This document shows positions 53,185 through 61,036 of a stretch of DNA of 64,000 nt, piece after piece (the first letter of the stretch is position 1; every line of letters starts with the position of its first letter). The stretch is taken from the NCBI RefSeq assembly GCF_003148495.1, contig NZ_QGGH01000003.1, forward strand, positions 1-64,000. The letters run 5' to 3'. The translations under genes were made by a program, and so were the position numbers. The notes beneath the pieces were generated by a model. It ran no database searches, was not told where the DNA came from, and worked only from the letters and a program-made list of their open reading frames with translations. Source of the stretch: Mesorhizobium loti (GTDB lineage: Bacteria; Pseudomonadota; Alphaproteobacteria; Rhizobiales; Rhizobiaceae).

Positions 53185-54198
53185 ATGTCCACGATTTCGC
53201 GACGCATTGTTCTGCTCTCGTCGGCAGCATTGGCCGGTGCTGCCTTCCTCGGCCCGGCCCTTGCCGACGACCTCAAGATCACCATCGGCTACCAGACGGT
53301 GGTCGAACCCTCGAAAGTGCCGCAGGCCGATGGCGCCTATGAAAAGGCGACGAAGGCGGCCATCGACTGGCGCAAATTCGATTCCGGCGCCGATGTCATC
53401 GCCGCGGTTGCTTCCGGTTCGGTCGATATCGGCTATGTCGGCTCGAGCCCGCTGGCGGCGGCGGCGAGCCGCGAGCTGCCGATCCAGACCATCTTCATCG
53501 TCGGCCTGATCGGCGAATCCGAGGCGCTGGTGGCGCGCAACGGCGCCGGCATCGAGAAAATCGCTGATCTCGCCGGCAAGAAAGTCGCCGTGCCGTTCGT
53601 GTCGACGACGCATTACAGCCTGCTCGCCGCGCTGAAGCATGAGGGCGTCGATCCGAAATCGGTCGAGATCCTCAATCTCAGGCCACCGGAAATCGCGGCG
53701 GCCTTTTCGCGCGGCGACATCGATGCGGCTTACGTCTGGGATCCGGCGCTCGGCCAGATCAAGACGACGGGCAAGGTGGTGCTGGATTCCTCGAAGGTCG
53801 CCGCCTGGGGCGCGCCGACCTTCGACGCCTGGATCGTGCGCACCGACTTTGCCGAAAAGAACCCTGAGGCAGTACGCGACTTCGTCAAGGTGACAGGTGC
53901 GGCCTATGCCGAGTTCCTGGCGAAGCCGGACGCCTGGTCGGTGTCGTCGCCGCAGGCGGCTGCGATCGCCAAGCTCACCGGCGCCAAGCTGGAAGAAGTG
54001 CCGCAGTTGCTCAAGGGCTATGTCTTCCCGACGCTCGAAGAGCAGGCGTCCGACAAATTCCTTGGCGGCGGCACGGTCAAGGCGGTGGAAGCGACATCCG
54101 CCTTCCTCAAGGAGCAAGGCAAGATCGACGCCGTGCTGCCGGACTATTCGAAATACGTGTCGTCGAAATACGTCACCCAGGCGCTGGCCTCGAACTAG
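53185..54198 (+). CDS. tauA: Taurine/sulfonate ABC transporter periplasmic binding protein
   Basis: 337 residues. A signal peptide (RRIVLLSSAALAGAAFLGPALA) is followed by a TauA/SsuA-type domain: ITIGYQTVVEPSKVPQADG, GSVDIGYVGSSPLAAAASREL and IDAAYVWDPALGQI. The aromatic and small-residue pattern fits taurine-type sulfonate binding, but related aliphatic sulfonates are possible. It is first in an import operon, with tauB beginning 101 bp downstream. Confidence 0.92.
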   Translation: MSTISRRIVLLSSAALAGAAFLGPALADDLKITIGYQTVVEPSKVPQADGAYEKATKAAIDWRKFDSGADVIAAVASGSVDIGYVGSSPLAAAASRELPIQTIFIVGLIGESEALVARNGAGIEKIADLAGKKVAVPFVSTTHYSLLAALKHEGVDPKSVEILNLRPPEIAAAFSRGDIDAAYVWDPALGQIKTTGKVVLDSSKVAAWGAPTFDAWIVRTDFAEKNPEAVRDFVKVTGAAYAEFLAKPDAWSVSSPQAAAIAKLTGAKLEEVPQLLKGYVFPTLEEQASDKFLGGGTVKAVEATSAFLKEQGKIDAVLPDYSKYVSSKYVTQALASN

Positions 54199-54299
54199 AC
54201 GCATGAACCCCTGACGCCGCGTGCTGACTGCCCCGGAACCGCTGACGAGGAGCGGCTCCGGGGCATTTCAGATTTAGACGAACCTCTTGCGAGGCACCC

Positions 54300-55091
54300 A
54301 TGCCGCATCTCGTGCTCGACCCCCATCTCGTGCTGGACAAGGTCTCGATCCAGTATGACGGCCAAGCCGCACCCGCCGTCGAACTTGTGTCGATCGATGT
54401 CGCCAAGGGCGACTTCGTCGTGCTGGTCGGCCGTTCCGGCTGCGGCAAGACCTCGCTGCTCAATGTCGCCGCCGGCCTTGTCGCGCCGGCGCGTGGGCGT
54501 GCCTCCATCAACGGCAAGCCGATCACCGCGCCGGGCTCGGACCGGGCGGTGGTGTTCCAGAACGACGCGCTGTTTCCGTGGCTGACCGCGCGCGAAAATG
54601 TTGCCTTCGCGCTCAGGCTGCGTGGCATCAGGCCGGCCGAGCGGGCGCGCCGCGCCGATGAACTGCTCGAGTTGGTGAAGCTCACCGATGCCGGCGACAA
54701 GCGCATCTGGGAGCTTTCCGGCGGCATGCGCCAGCGCATCGGCCTCGCCCGGGCGCTGGCCGCAGAACCGGAATTCCTGCTGCTCGACGAACCGCTCGGC
54801 GCGCTCGACGCGCTGACGCGCGAACGCATGCAGACGACACTGCTCGATTTGTGGACGGCAAGCGATGTCGGTGTGCTGATGGTGACGCACGGCATCGAGG
54901 AGGCGCTGGTGCTGGCCACCCGCATCGTCGTGCTGGCGCCCGGCCCGGGCCGCGTGGTGAGGAGCTTCGAGCCCGGTTTCTCCAGGCGCTACGCGGCCGG
55001 CGAGGCCATTCGCACCATCAAGGCCGATCCGGCCTTTGCCGCGGCGCGCGGCGAGTTGACCGACGCGATCTTCGAAGGAGAAGCGGCATGA
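54300..55091 (+). CDS. tauB: Taurine/sulfonate ABC transporter ATP-binding protein
   Basis: 263 residues. Walker A is GRSGCGKTS, the Q-loop is VVFQNDALFPW, the signature is LSGGMRQRIGLARALA and Walker B is FLLLDEPLGALD, with the His switch in MVTHGIEEAL. This is the NitT/TauT class. Its stop overlaps the tauC start by four bases. Confidence 0.93.
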   Translation: MPHLVLDPHLVLDKVSIQYDGQAAPAVELVSIDVAKGDFVVLVGRSGCGKTSLLNVAAGLVAPARGRASINGKPITAPGSDRAVVFQNDALFPWLTARENVAFALRLRGIRPAERARRADELLELVKLTDAGDKRIWELSGGMRQRIGLARALAAEPEFLLLDEPLGALDALTRERMQTTLLDLWTASDVGVLMVTHGIEEALVLATRIVVLAPGPGRVVRSFEPGFSRRYAAGEAIRTIKADPAFAAARGELTDAIFEGEAA

Positions 55092-55948
55092 CCGTTACTT
55101 CCTACACGGAGCGGCCGGGCAGCAAGGTCGACGAGGCCGACGGCCTGTCGGTGCCGTGGTCGCGGCCAAGCCCGAAGCGCAAGGGCATCTCGGCACGCGC
55201 GGTCAGCGCCGTGACCATCCTGGTGGTGCTGGCGGTATGGGCGCTGTCGGCCCGCCTGCAACTGGTGTCGCCGGTGTTCCTGCCTTCGCCGATCGCAGTG
55301 TGGAACAAGTTCATCCTCGTCGCCCGTGACGGCTTCGTCGATGCAACGCTGCTGCAGCATGCGGTCGCCAGCCTGGGCCGAGTCTTTGCCGCGCTGATCG
55401 CGGCCATCCTCGTCGGCGTGCCGGTTGGTCTCGCCATCGGCATCAGCACGGTCGGGCGCGGCATCTTCGATCCGCTGCTGGAGTTCCTGCGGCCGATCCC
55501 GCCGCTCGCCTATCTGCCGCTGGTCATCATCTGGTTCGGCATCGGCGAACCGTCCAAGATCCTGGTGATCGCCATCGCCATGCTGGCGCCGGTCGCATTG
55601 TCGACCGCCTCGGGCGTTCGCGGCGTCTCGCAGGAGCGCATCAATGCGGCGCGTTCGCTTGGCGCGACACGAGCACAAGTGGTCCGCCATGTGATCCTGC
55701 CCAGTGCGCTGCCTTTGATCCTGACCGGACTGCGCATCGCACTCGGCGCCGGCTGGTCGACGCTGGTCGCCGCCGAGCTGGTGGCGGCGACGCGGGGGCT
55801 CGGTTTCATGATCCAGTCGGCCGCCCAGTTCCTCGTCACCGACGTCGTGGTGATGGGCATATTGGTGATCGCGGCCATCGCCTTCGTGCTCGAATTCACC
55901 ATCCGCAGGATCGAGCGCGTGCTCGTCCCGTGGGCGGGACGCGAATGA
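55088..55948 (+). CDS. tauC: Taurine/sulfonate ABC transporter permease
   Basis: 286 residues from the ATG overlapping the tauB stop. Six helices are visible, with the binding-protein-dependent EAA-type loop ERINAARSLGATRAQVVRHVILPSALPLI. This is the TauC/SsuC family. A longer frame upstream lies within tauB and is not used. Confidence 0.93.
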   Translation: MTVTSYTERPGSKVDEADGLSVPWSRPSPKRKGISARAVSAVTILVVLAVWALSARLQLVSPVFLPSPIAVWNKFILVARDGFVDATLLQHAVASLGRVFAALIAAILVGVPVGLAIGISTVGRGIFDPLLEFLRPIPPLAYLPLVIIWFGIGEPSKILVIAIAMLAPVALSTASGVRGVSQERINAARSLGATRAQVVRHVILPSALPLILTGLRIALGAGWSTLVAAELVAATRGLGFMIQSAAQFLVTDVVVMGILVIAAIAFVLEFTIRRIERVLVPWAGRE

Positions 55949-55973
55949 TTGGAAACCAGAAGAGCAGGAGAGA

Positions 55974-56165
55974 ATGACGATGACCCATTCCACCGCCGTG
56001 CTGTTCGCCCAGGCCGGCAACTGGTTTCTCGCCTGGACCAGGGAAAGCCAGCCGCCTGAACAGCAACCGAAATCGCCGGCGCCGGTACGCTGGGACGCCG
56101 AGCGCGACCGCCTGCCGCCACGCGACGAGAGTTTTTACTGGGCCTGGCAGTACTGGTCGCAGTGA
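55974..56165 (+). CDS. Small hypothetical protein after tauC
   Basis: 63 residues with AGGAG directly upstream. It is Trp-rich at both ends (NWFLAWTRESQ and FYWAWQYWSQ) and Pro/Gln-rich in the middle. Close spacing to tauC (25 bp) suggests co-transcription. No family is recognised; Trp-rich ends are unusual for such a short soluble protein. Confidence 0.55.
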   Translation: MTMTHSTAVLFAQAGNWFLAWTRESQPPEQQPKSPAPVRWDAERDRLPPRDESFYWAWQYWSQ

Positions 56166-56176
56166 GGGGTCACACC

Positions 56177-56353
56177 CTACCGGTTTGCCCAGACCAGCCC
56201 CACTAGGCCGACCAGCATGGCGACAATGCCGATATAGAGCCATTGCGACTGGCCGGACATGAAGCTGCCGCCGACAACGCCGACGCCTTGCAGCGACCAC
56301 AGCGCGCCGATTGCAAGCACAATCAACGCCAGCAGATTTTTGGTCAGTCTCAT
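56177..56353 (-). CDS. Small two-helix membrane protein (58 residues)
   Basis: MRLTKNLLALIVLAIGALWS opens helix 1, a short loop VVGGSFMSGQSQWLY follows, and GIVAMLVGLVGLVWANR closes helix 2. The composition is clearly that of a membrane protein. Gene length is below usual cut-offs, so it is easily missed. It converges on the small gene after tauC. I do not know a function. Confidence 0.6.
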   Translation of the reverse strand: MRLTKNLLALIVLAIGALWSLQGVGVVGGSFMSGQSQWLYIGIVAMLVGLVGLVWANR

Positions 56354-56662
56354 TGACGGATCTCGCTTTCGAAGTCGATCGGTTGCGGCGCTGGGGCCGC
56401 GATGAAAGAGCCAAAGGAAGTGGCCCGCTTGCGTCGACTTCTACTTGGATATCTATGCTCGATCTTGTCAAACAAATCCCGGATATCGGAACGAAGATCA
56501 TCATCAATTGATCATCTCTTGCCGGAAAATCCCTGACAGACTGTTACCCAATGACTCCAAACGTGTGCCACTGCCACGGAACCGCCAGATCATTGCCGCA
56601 TTTCCTGCCTTATTCGGCACCTAACGGCTGGGGTCTGTCAAAGAACGGAGCCATCCCTCAAC
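56354..56662. other. 309-bp gap upstream of the RlpA-like gene
   Basis: No gene is supported. A short frame at 56311-56511 overlaps the small membrane protein on the other strand and is not convincing. The right part should carry the promoter of the RlpA-like gene. Confidence 0.4.
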
Positions 56663-57022
56663 ATGAAGAACTCAAAACAGACCGCGCTTGTCGCGGTAAC
56701 GATCGCTGCTGGCCTGATGGTCGGCGCTTCTTCGGCAACCGCCGCCGGCCAGTGCGGCCGTGCCTCGTGGTATGCCCTGCACTCCAAGACCGCATCGGGT
56801 GAGCGCATGAATCCTTCGGCGATGACCGCCGCCCACCGCACCTTGCCGTTCGGCACCAAGCTCAGGGTCACCAACAAGAACAACGGCCGCAGCGTCATCG
56901 TGCGCATCAACGATCGCGGCCCGTTCATCAAGGGTCGCGTGCTCGACCTGTCGAAGGGTGCCGCCGGCCAGCTCGGCTTCATCGGCTCCGGCCACACCGC
57001 CGTGTGCATGGCGCGCGTTTGA
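56663..57022 (+). CDS. rlpA: RlpA-like double-psi beta-barrel lytic protein (secreted)
   Basis: 119 residues. A signal peptide ([21 protein letters not shown]) is followed by the RlpA barrel: [55 protein letters not shown] and AAGQLGF. RlpA proteins cleave naked peptidoglycan glycan strands at the septum. The protein has no lipobox and no SPOR domain, so it is a minimal soluble form. Confidence 0.9.
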   Translation: MKNSKQTALVAVTIAAGLMVGASSATAAGQCGRASWYALHSKTASGERMNPSAMTAAHRTLPFGTKLRVTNKNNGRSVIVRINDRGPFIKGRVLDLSKGAAGQLGFIGSGHTAVCMARV

Positions 57023-57035
57023 TGCGACTATTTCC

Positions 57036-57092
57036 TGGACCATGATCCCCCTGCCGAAAACCGGAATCCACTTTTCGGGATCATGGTCGGGT
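57036..57092. repeat. Rhizobial intergenic palindrome (GGACCATGATCC type)
   Basis: GACCATGATCCC and the facing GGGATCATGGTC are inverted complements around a core with CGAAAACCGGAATCCACTTT. I recall this GATCATG...CCGGTTTTCGG...CACTTTTCGG layout as a common intergenic element of rhizobia. It lies in the gap after the RlpA-like gene. Confidence 0.6.
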
Positions 57093-57315
57093 GTCCGGCA
57101 AGAGGGGCCGGACACATTACTTACACATTTCGCAGCCGCACACTGAGCCGGCTGGCGCCGTTCAGGGCCGATTCCCAGTGGCTTGAACCAAAGAAGCATT
57201 GGTCACGCCACGTGACGTATTGCATCGCAGCAATTAGTTGTTAACCTCCCCGCGAGACATTTAGGCTCGGCGCTGCTCGTCGTCCCTTCGGTCGCAGGCA
57301 GCAGCGGGGTTCTTA

Positions 57316-58593
57316 ATGTTCTACCAGCTCTATGAAATGAACCACGCCGCCTTGCAGCCGGCGCGTCTCTATGCCGACGCGGTGCGCCTGTTCTACTCCA
57401 ATCCGCTCAATCCGTTTTCCCACACGCCCTGGGGCCGTTCGGTCGCGGCGACCGCCGAATTGTTCGAGCGCACCACGCGCCGCTACGGCAAGCCGACCTT
57501 CGGCCTCAACAAGACAGTGGTCGACTGGAAGAGCGTCGAGGTCACCGAGAAGACCGTCTGGTCGAAGCCGTTCTGCAAAGTCGTCCGCTTCGAACGCGCC
57601 ATTCCCGCCGGGCGCCGGCCGGATCCGAAGCTTTTGATCGTGGCGCCGATGTCGGGCCACTATGCGACGCTGCTGCGCGGCACGGTCGAAGCCATGCTGC
57701 CCTATGCCGACGTGCACATCACCGACTGGGTCGATGCCCGCATGGTGCCGCTGGCCGACGGCAGTTTCGATCTCGACGACTATATCGACTACATCATCGA
57801 CATGCTGCATGCGCTCGGCCCCGACACCCATGTGATGGCAGTGTGCCAGCCTTCCGTGCCGGTGCTTGCCGCGGTTGCGCTGATGGAAACGAAGGGCGAT
57901 CCCTTCGTGCCCTCGACGATGACCTTGATGGGCGGGCCGATCGACACCCGCAGCAACCCGACCGCGGTCAACCTCCTGGCGCAGGAAAAGGGCATCGACT
58001 GGTTCCGCGACAATGTCATCATGCAGGCGCCGTGGCCGGTGCCGGGCTTCGGCCGCGAGGTCTATCCAGGCTTCCTGCAGTTGTCCGGCTTCATGAGCAT
58101 GAACCTCGACCGCCACATCATCGCCCACAAGGACTTCTTCATGCACCTGGTGAAGCATGACGGCGACAATGCCGAGAAGCACCGCGACTTCTACGACGAA
58201 TATCTGGCTGTGATGGACCTGACGGCGGAGTTCTACCTGCAGACCGTCGACACCGTCTTCGTGCGCCAGGCCTTGCCCAAGGGCGAGATGACGCATCGCG
58301 GCACCAGGATCGATCCGTCGGCAATCCGCAATGTCGCCCTGTTCACGGTCGAGGGCGAGAACGATGATATTTCCGGCCTTGGCCAGACCAAGGCGGCGCA
58401 TGATCTGTGCCCCAACATCCCCACTGAGCGGCATGCCCACTACATGCAGCCGGCAGTCGGTCATTACGGCGTGTTCAACGGCTCGCGTTTCCGCTCCGAG
58501 ATCGTGCCTCGCATTGTCGACTTCATCACCAGCTATGGGCGCCAAGAGCGTGTTGCGGTGAAGCCGAAGCTGGTGCGTACCGCCAAAAGATAA
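57316..58593 (+). CDS. phaZ: Intracellular poly-3-hydroxybutyrate depolymerase
   Basis: A 425-residue protein. It opens with the PhaZ1-type start MFYQLYEMNHAALQPARLYA. MSGHYATLLRGTVEAMLPYA and the nucleophile segment VMAVCQPSVPVLAAVALM (C177) follow, matching the Cys-type active site of Ralstonia PhaZ1. It ends with HYGVFNGSRFRSEIVPRI. It would mobilise carbon stored as PHB granules in the cytoplasm. It stands alone, as usual in rhizobia. Confidence 0.93.
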   Translation: MFYQLYEMNHAALQPARLYADAVRLFYSNPLNPFSHTPWGRSVAATAELFERTTRRYGKPTFGLNKTVVDWKSVEVTEKTVWSKPFCKVVRFERAIPAGRRPDPKLLIVAPMSGHYATLLRGTVEAMLPYADVHITDWVDARMVPLADGSFDLDDYIDYIIDMLHALGPDTHVMAVCQPSVPVLAAVALMETKGDPFVPSTMTLMGGPIDTRSNPTAVNLLAQEKGIDWFRDNVIMQAPWPVPGFGREVYPGFLQLSGFMSMNLDRHIIAHKDFFMHLVKHDGDNAEKHRDFYDEYLAVMDLTAEFYLQTVDTVFVRQALPKGEMTHRGTRIDPSAIRNVALFTVEGENDDISGLGQTKAAHDLCPNIPTERHAHYMQPAVGHYGVFNGSRFRSEIVPRIVDFITSYGRQERVAVKPKLVRTAKR

Positions 58594-58814
58594 TGAGCAT
58601 CGCCCAAAAGCATGGTCACGGGCTGACCCGAGGGCGTAGCTATTTTGGGAAATGACGTCCCTGGAACAAAGCTTAACGGCGCCAATCCGGCCAATTGATC
58701 GTCAAAACCGGCCGGCTGGCCGATTCTGTTGCACAATAGACGCGGTGCTGCCCCTCGGGTAACCATGCCGACAATCCGACCGTCGTCGTAATTGACACGG
58801 ACTGTAAATCCCCC

Positions 58815-58829
58815 TTAACCTTTCGTTAA
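58815..58829 (+). promoter_or_regulatory. Full CtrA box (TTAA-N7-TTAA)
   Basis: TTAACCTTTCGTTAA fits the CtrA consensus TTAA-N7-TTAA exactly. It is centred about 29 bp upstream of the BTLCP gene start, so binding would overlap its promoter or leader. CtrA is the cell-cycle master regulator of alphaproteobacteria. Confidence 0.6.
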
Positions 58830-58850
58830 TAACAAGGGTGAGCGGGGACA

Positions 58851-59468
58851 ATGATATCCTCATCAATGGCACGAAGGCTGCGCGTGTATGTGGCGGCCGG
58901 GCTGGCAGTAACGGGAGGCTGGGTGGCGCCGGCTTTGGCGGCCGGAGCGATGGCGACCGGGGGTCTCACCTCGCAGCCGATCGGCCACTATGACTTCTGC
59001 AAGCTGCATCCGGGCGAATGCTCTATCCGTCCGACCAATCTCGCGCCGGCCCCGATGACCGACGGGTTGATGCGCAAGCTCCTCAATGTCACCGCCAGGG
59101 TCAACGCCGCCGTCAAGCCGATGAGCGACATGGACATCTACGGCAAGGACGAAGTCTGGGCCTATCCCGACAACGGCGTCGGCGACTGCGAGGACTACGT
59201 GCTGGAAAAACGGCGCCAGCTTTCGCGCATGAGCATCTCGCTTGCCGATCTTCTGATCACCGTGGTGCGCAAGCCGGACGGCGAAGGCCATGCGGTGCTG
59301 ACAGTGCGCACCGACAAGGGCGACTATGTGCTCGACAATCTGACCGACAAGGTCAGGCCATGGGACGCGACCGGCTACCGCTTCCTCAAGCGGCAGGCGA
59401 TCGACAACACCGGCCGCTGGGTCTCGATCCGTGGCGGCCAGCAGGTGCTGGTCGGCGCGGTGCAGTAG
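58851..59468 (+). CDS. BTLCP-type transglutaminase-like cysteine peptidase
   Basis: 205 residues. A signal peptide (LRVYVAAGLAVTGGWVAPALA) is followed by the catalytic Cys in GVGDCEDYVLEKRRQL (C113), His in GEGHAVLTVRT and Asp in YVLDNLTDKV. The family (PF06035) is known from LapG, which cleaves surface adhesins, and from envelope relatives in rhizobia. The target is unknown. A CtrA box upstream suggests cell-cycle control. Confidence 0.9.
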   Translation: MISSSMARRLRVYVAAGLAVTGGWVAPALAAGAMATGGLTSQPIGHYDFCKLHPGECSIRPTNLAPAPMTDGLMRKLLNVTARVNAAVKPMSDMDIYGKDEVWAYPDNGVGDCEDYVLEKRRQLSRMSISLADLLITVVRKPDGEGHAVLTVRTDKGDYVLDNLTDKVRPWDATGYRFLKRQAIDNTGRWVSIRGGQQVLVGAVQ

Positions 59469-59511
59469 GAAGCTTCGAAGCACGATCGCGCTTTCGCCAA
59501 ATAGCCGAGGC

Positions 59512-59693
59512 CGGCGCCGCCCCTCATTATCCTGCCGGACATTTCTCCCCGTATAGGGGCGGGGAGAAAGACGCTTTCATCGCGCTTTCGCCAATCATCA
59601 ACGTCGCAAGCGCCAACGGCGCGGCTATACCCTTCTCCCCGTCACAGTGACGGGGAGAAGGTGCCGGCAGGCGGATGAGTGGCAGCGCGACGT
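59512..59693. repeat. Dispersed palindromic repeat, second copy
   Basis: It starts GGCGCCGCCCCTCATTATCC and CATTTCTCCCCGTATAGGGGC. It ends GGGGAGAAGGTGCCGGCAGG and GGATGAGTGGCAGCGC. It matches 47690-47845 in unit order, with about 40 extra bases in the middle. It fills most of the 349-bp gap between the BTLCP gene and the next small gene. Confidence 0.7.
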
Positions 59694-59817
59694 CTGCCAA
59701 TATTTCCCCCCGCGAACGTTACCACGCCCCGAATGAATTTTCGCACTTCTCCATGAACCATTTCGCTCCGGCCAACGACACACAGCCGTGAACCGAAACC
59801 AACCATGGAGACTTCAG

Positions 59818-60054
59818 ATGACTGCTTTTCTGCGAAACACCCTTCTCGCCGCTATCGCGGTGTCGAGCCTAGCCGGATCCGCTATGGCAGATCAGACCAC
59901 CAGCTGTGCCAAAACCAACCTCAACGACCTCTGGGCTGGCCGTTGTTGCAGCGCTGCCGGGGCGTCGGACTGCCTGGGCGGCGGAAACAATGGCCACGAC
60001 CATAGCGACAAAGGTGGCCGGGGAAACAATGGCGGCACGGCCGGCAAGAAATGA
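59818..60054 (+). CDS. Small secreted Cys- and Gly/His/Asn-rich protein
   Basis: 78 residues. A signal peptide (LRNTLLAAIAVSSLAGSAMA) is followed by a segment with four Cys (TTSCAKTN, RCCSAAGASDC) and a hydrophilic tail with GGGNNGHDHSDKGGRGNNGG. GGAG precedes the ATG at 59818; an in-frame codon at 59788 is less favoured. The four Cys could form two disulfides. It resembles no family that I recognise. The His/Asp/Gly tail could bind metal. Confidence 0.6.
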   Translation: MTAFLRNTLLAAIAVSSLAGSAMADQTTSCAKTNLNDLWAGRCCSAAGASDCLGGGNNGHDHSDKGGRGNNGGTAGKK

Positions 60055-60140
60055 CCACTGTTGACCGCCGGCGGGCTCTTCAGGTGAAGTGAACGCCGGC
60101 GCCACTAGGGGAACTCAGGCCCCTGGCACGAGCCGGCGAG

Positions 60141-60509
60141 TTATGGCCGCCGGCCGAGCGCCGCGCGGATCGATGCGGTGATGCGGCGAAGCTCCGCTTC
60201 GTCGAGTTTTTCGATGTTCTCGGCCAGGAGATTGGCCAGCTCGGTGGCAGCCGGGTTCAGACCCGACGTGTCGAGCTTGACGCGCGGGTGCGAGGCTTCG
60301 GCCAGCCGCGCCAGCTCCTCGGCGTCGTCCCATATGATGTTGAAATAGCCGATGATCTTCTGGATCAGCGTCCAGGTCGGCGCGCCGCGCCTGCCATGTT
60401 CCAGCGCCGACAGATAGGCGGCGCTGACGCCGATCGCCGCCGCCATGTCCTTCTGGCTGACACGGCGTTCGCTTCTGAGCGTCCGCAGCTTCTCGCCGAA
60501 CGGGGTCAT
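60141..60509 (-). CDS. XRE-family helix-turn-helix regulator
   Basis: 122 residues. The N-terminal Cro/CI HTH (about 5-60) contains VSQKDMAAAIGVSAAYLSAL and LEHGRRGAPT. The C-terminal helical segment ends with RITASIRAALGRRP. Its start overlaps the stop of the Smr-domain gene by four bases. It is the last gene of the Tim44-like/MltA/Smr/XRE block. Confidence 0.9.
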   Translation of the reverse strand: MTPFGEKLRTLRSERRVSQKDMAAAIGVSAAYLSALEHGRRGAPTWTLIQKIIGYFNIIWDDAEELARLAEASHPRVKLDTSGLNPAATELANLLAENIEKLDEAELRRITASIRAALGRRP

Positions 60510-61036
60510 GAACGCACCCGCCGCAGCCGGATATAAAGCGCGCCCGAACCGCCATGGTTGCGCGCGGCATGGTCGTGGCTGGAGACAAGCGGCCGGAAGG
60601 CAGGCGTCGACAGCCAGGCGGGTACGGCGCGCCGCAAGACGCCATCGCCACCGGAGGACGAGCCCTTGCCGGTGATGACCAGGACATAGCGGATGCCGCC
60701 GGCATGCGCCCGGTGCAGGAACGAAAATAGCAGCGAATAGGCCTCGTCCTGCGTCATGCCGTGCAGGTCGACGCGGCCCTCGATCGGCAGCCGGCCTTTC
60801 GACAGTTTATCCAGCGTCGGCTCGTCGAGGCGGTGCGTGACATGCTGAGCCTTCGGCTTTGCGGTCCCTGCGGCGTTGGTAGCGGCCAGCGCGGGCTGCG
60901 ACTGGCTTGGCTTGGCTTCGGCAGCAATTTCGGGGACGTCGACTGCAGTCCTGCCTTTGAGCGGCTTGGCCGTGCGCGCGACCAGGTTCCACAGAACCCG
61001 GTCGTCTTCGCTCAATTTGTCTGGGCGCCGGGTCAT
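60506..61036 (-). CDS. Smr-domain protein
   Basis: 176 residues. A disordered N-terminal half (Ala/Pro/Lys-rich) is followed by the C-terminal Smr domain (about 85-176): VDLHGMTQDEAYSLLFSFL, VLVITGKGSSSGGDGVLRR and HGGSGALYIRLRR. The DLHG and TGKG motifs are intact. Smr domains act on nucleic acids, often as endonucleases in RNA quality control. It overlaps both neighbours by four bases. Confidence 0.92.
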   Translation of the reverse strand: MTRRPDKLSEDDRVLWNLVARTAKPLKGRTAVDVPEIAAEAKPSQSQPALAATNAAGTAKPKAQHVTHRLDEPTLDKLSKGRLPIEGRVDLHGMTQDEAYSLLFSFLHRAHAGGIRYVLVITGKGSSSGGDGVLRRAVPAWLSTPAFRPLVSSHDHAARNHGGSGALYIRLRRVRS

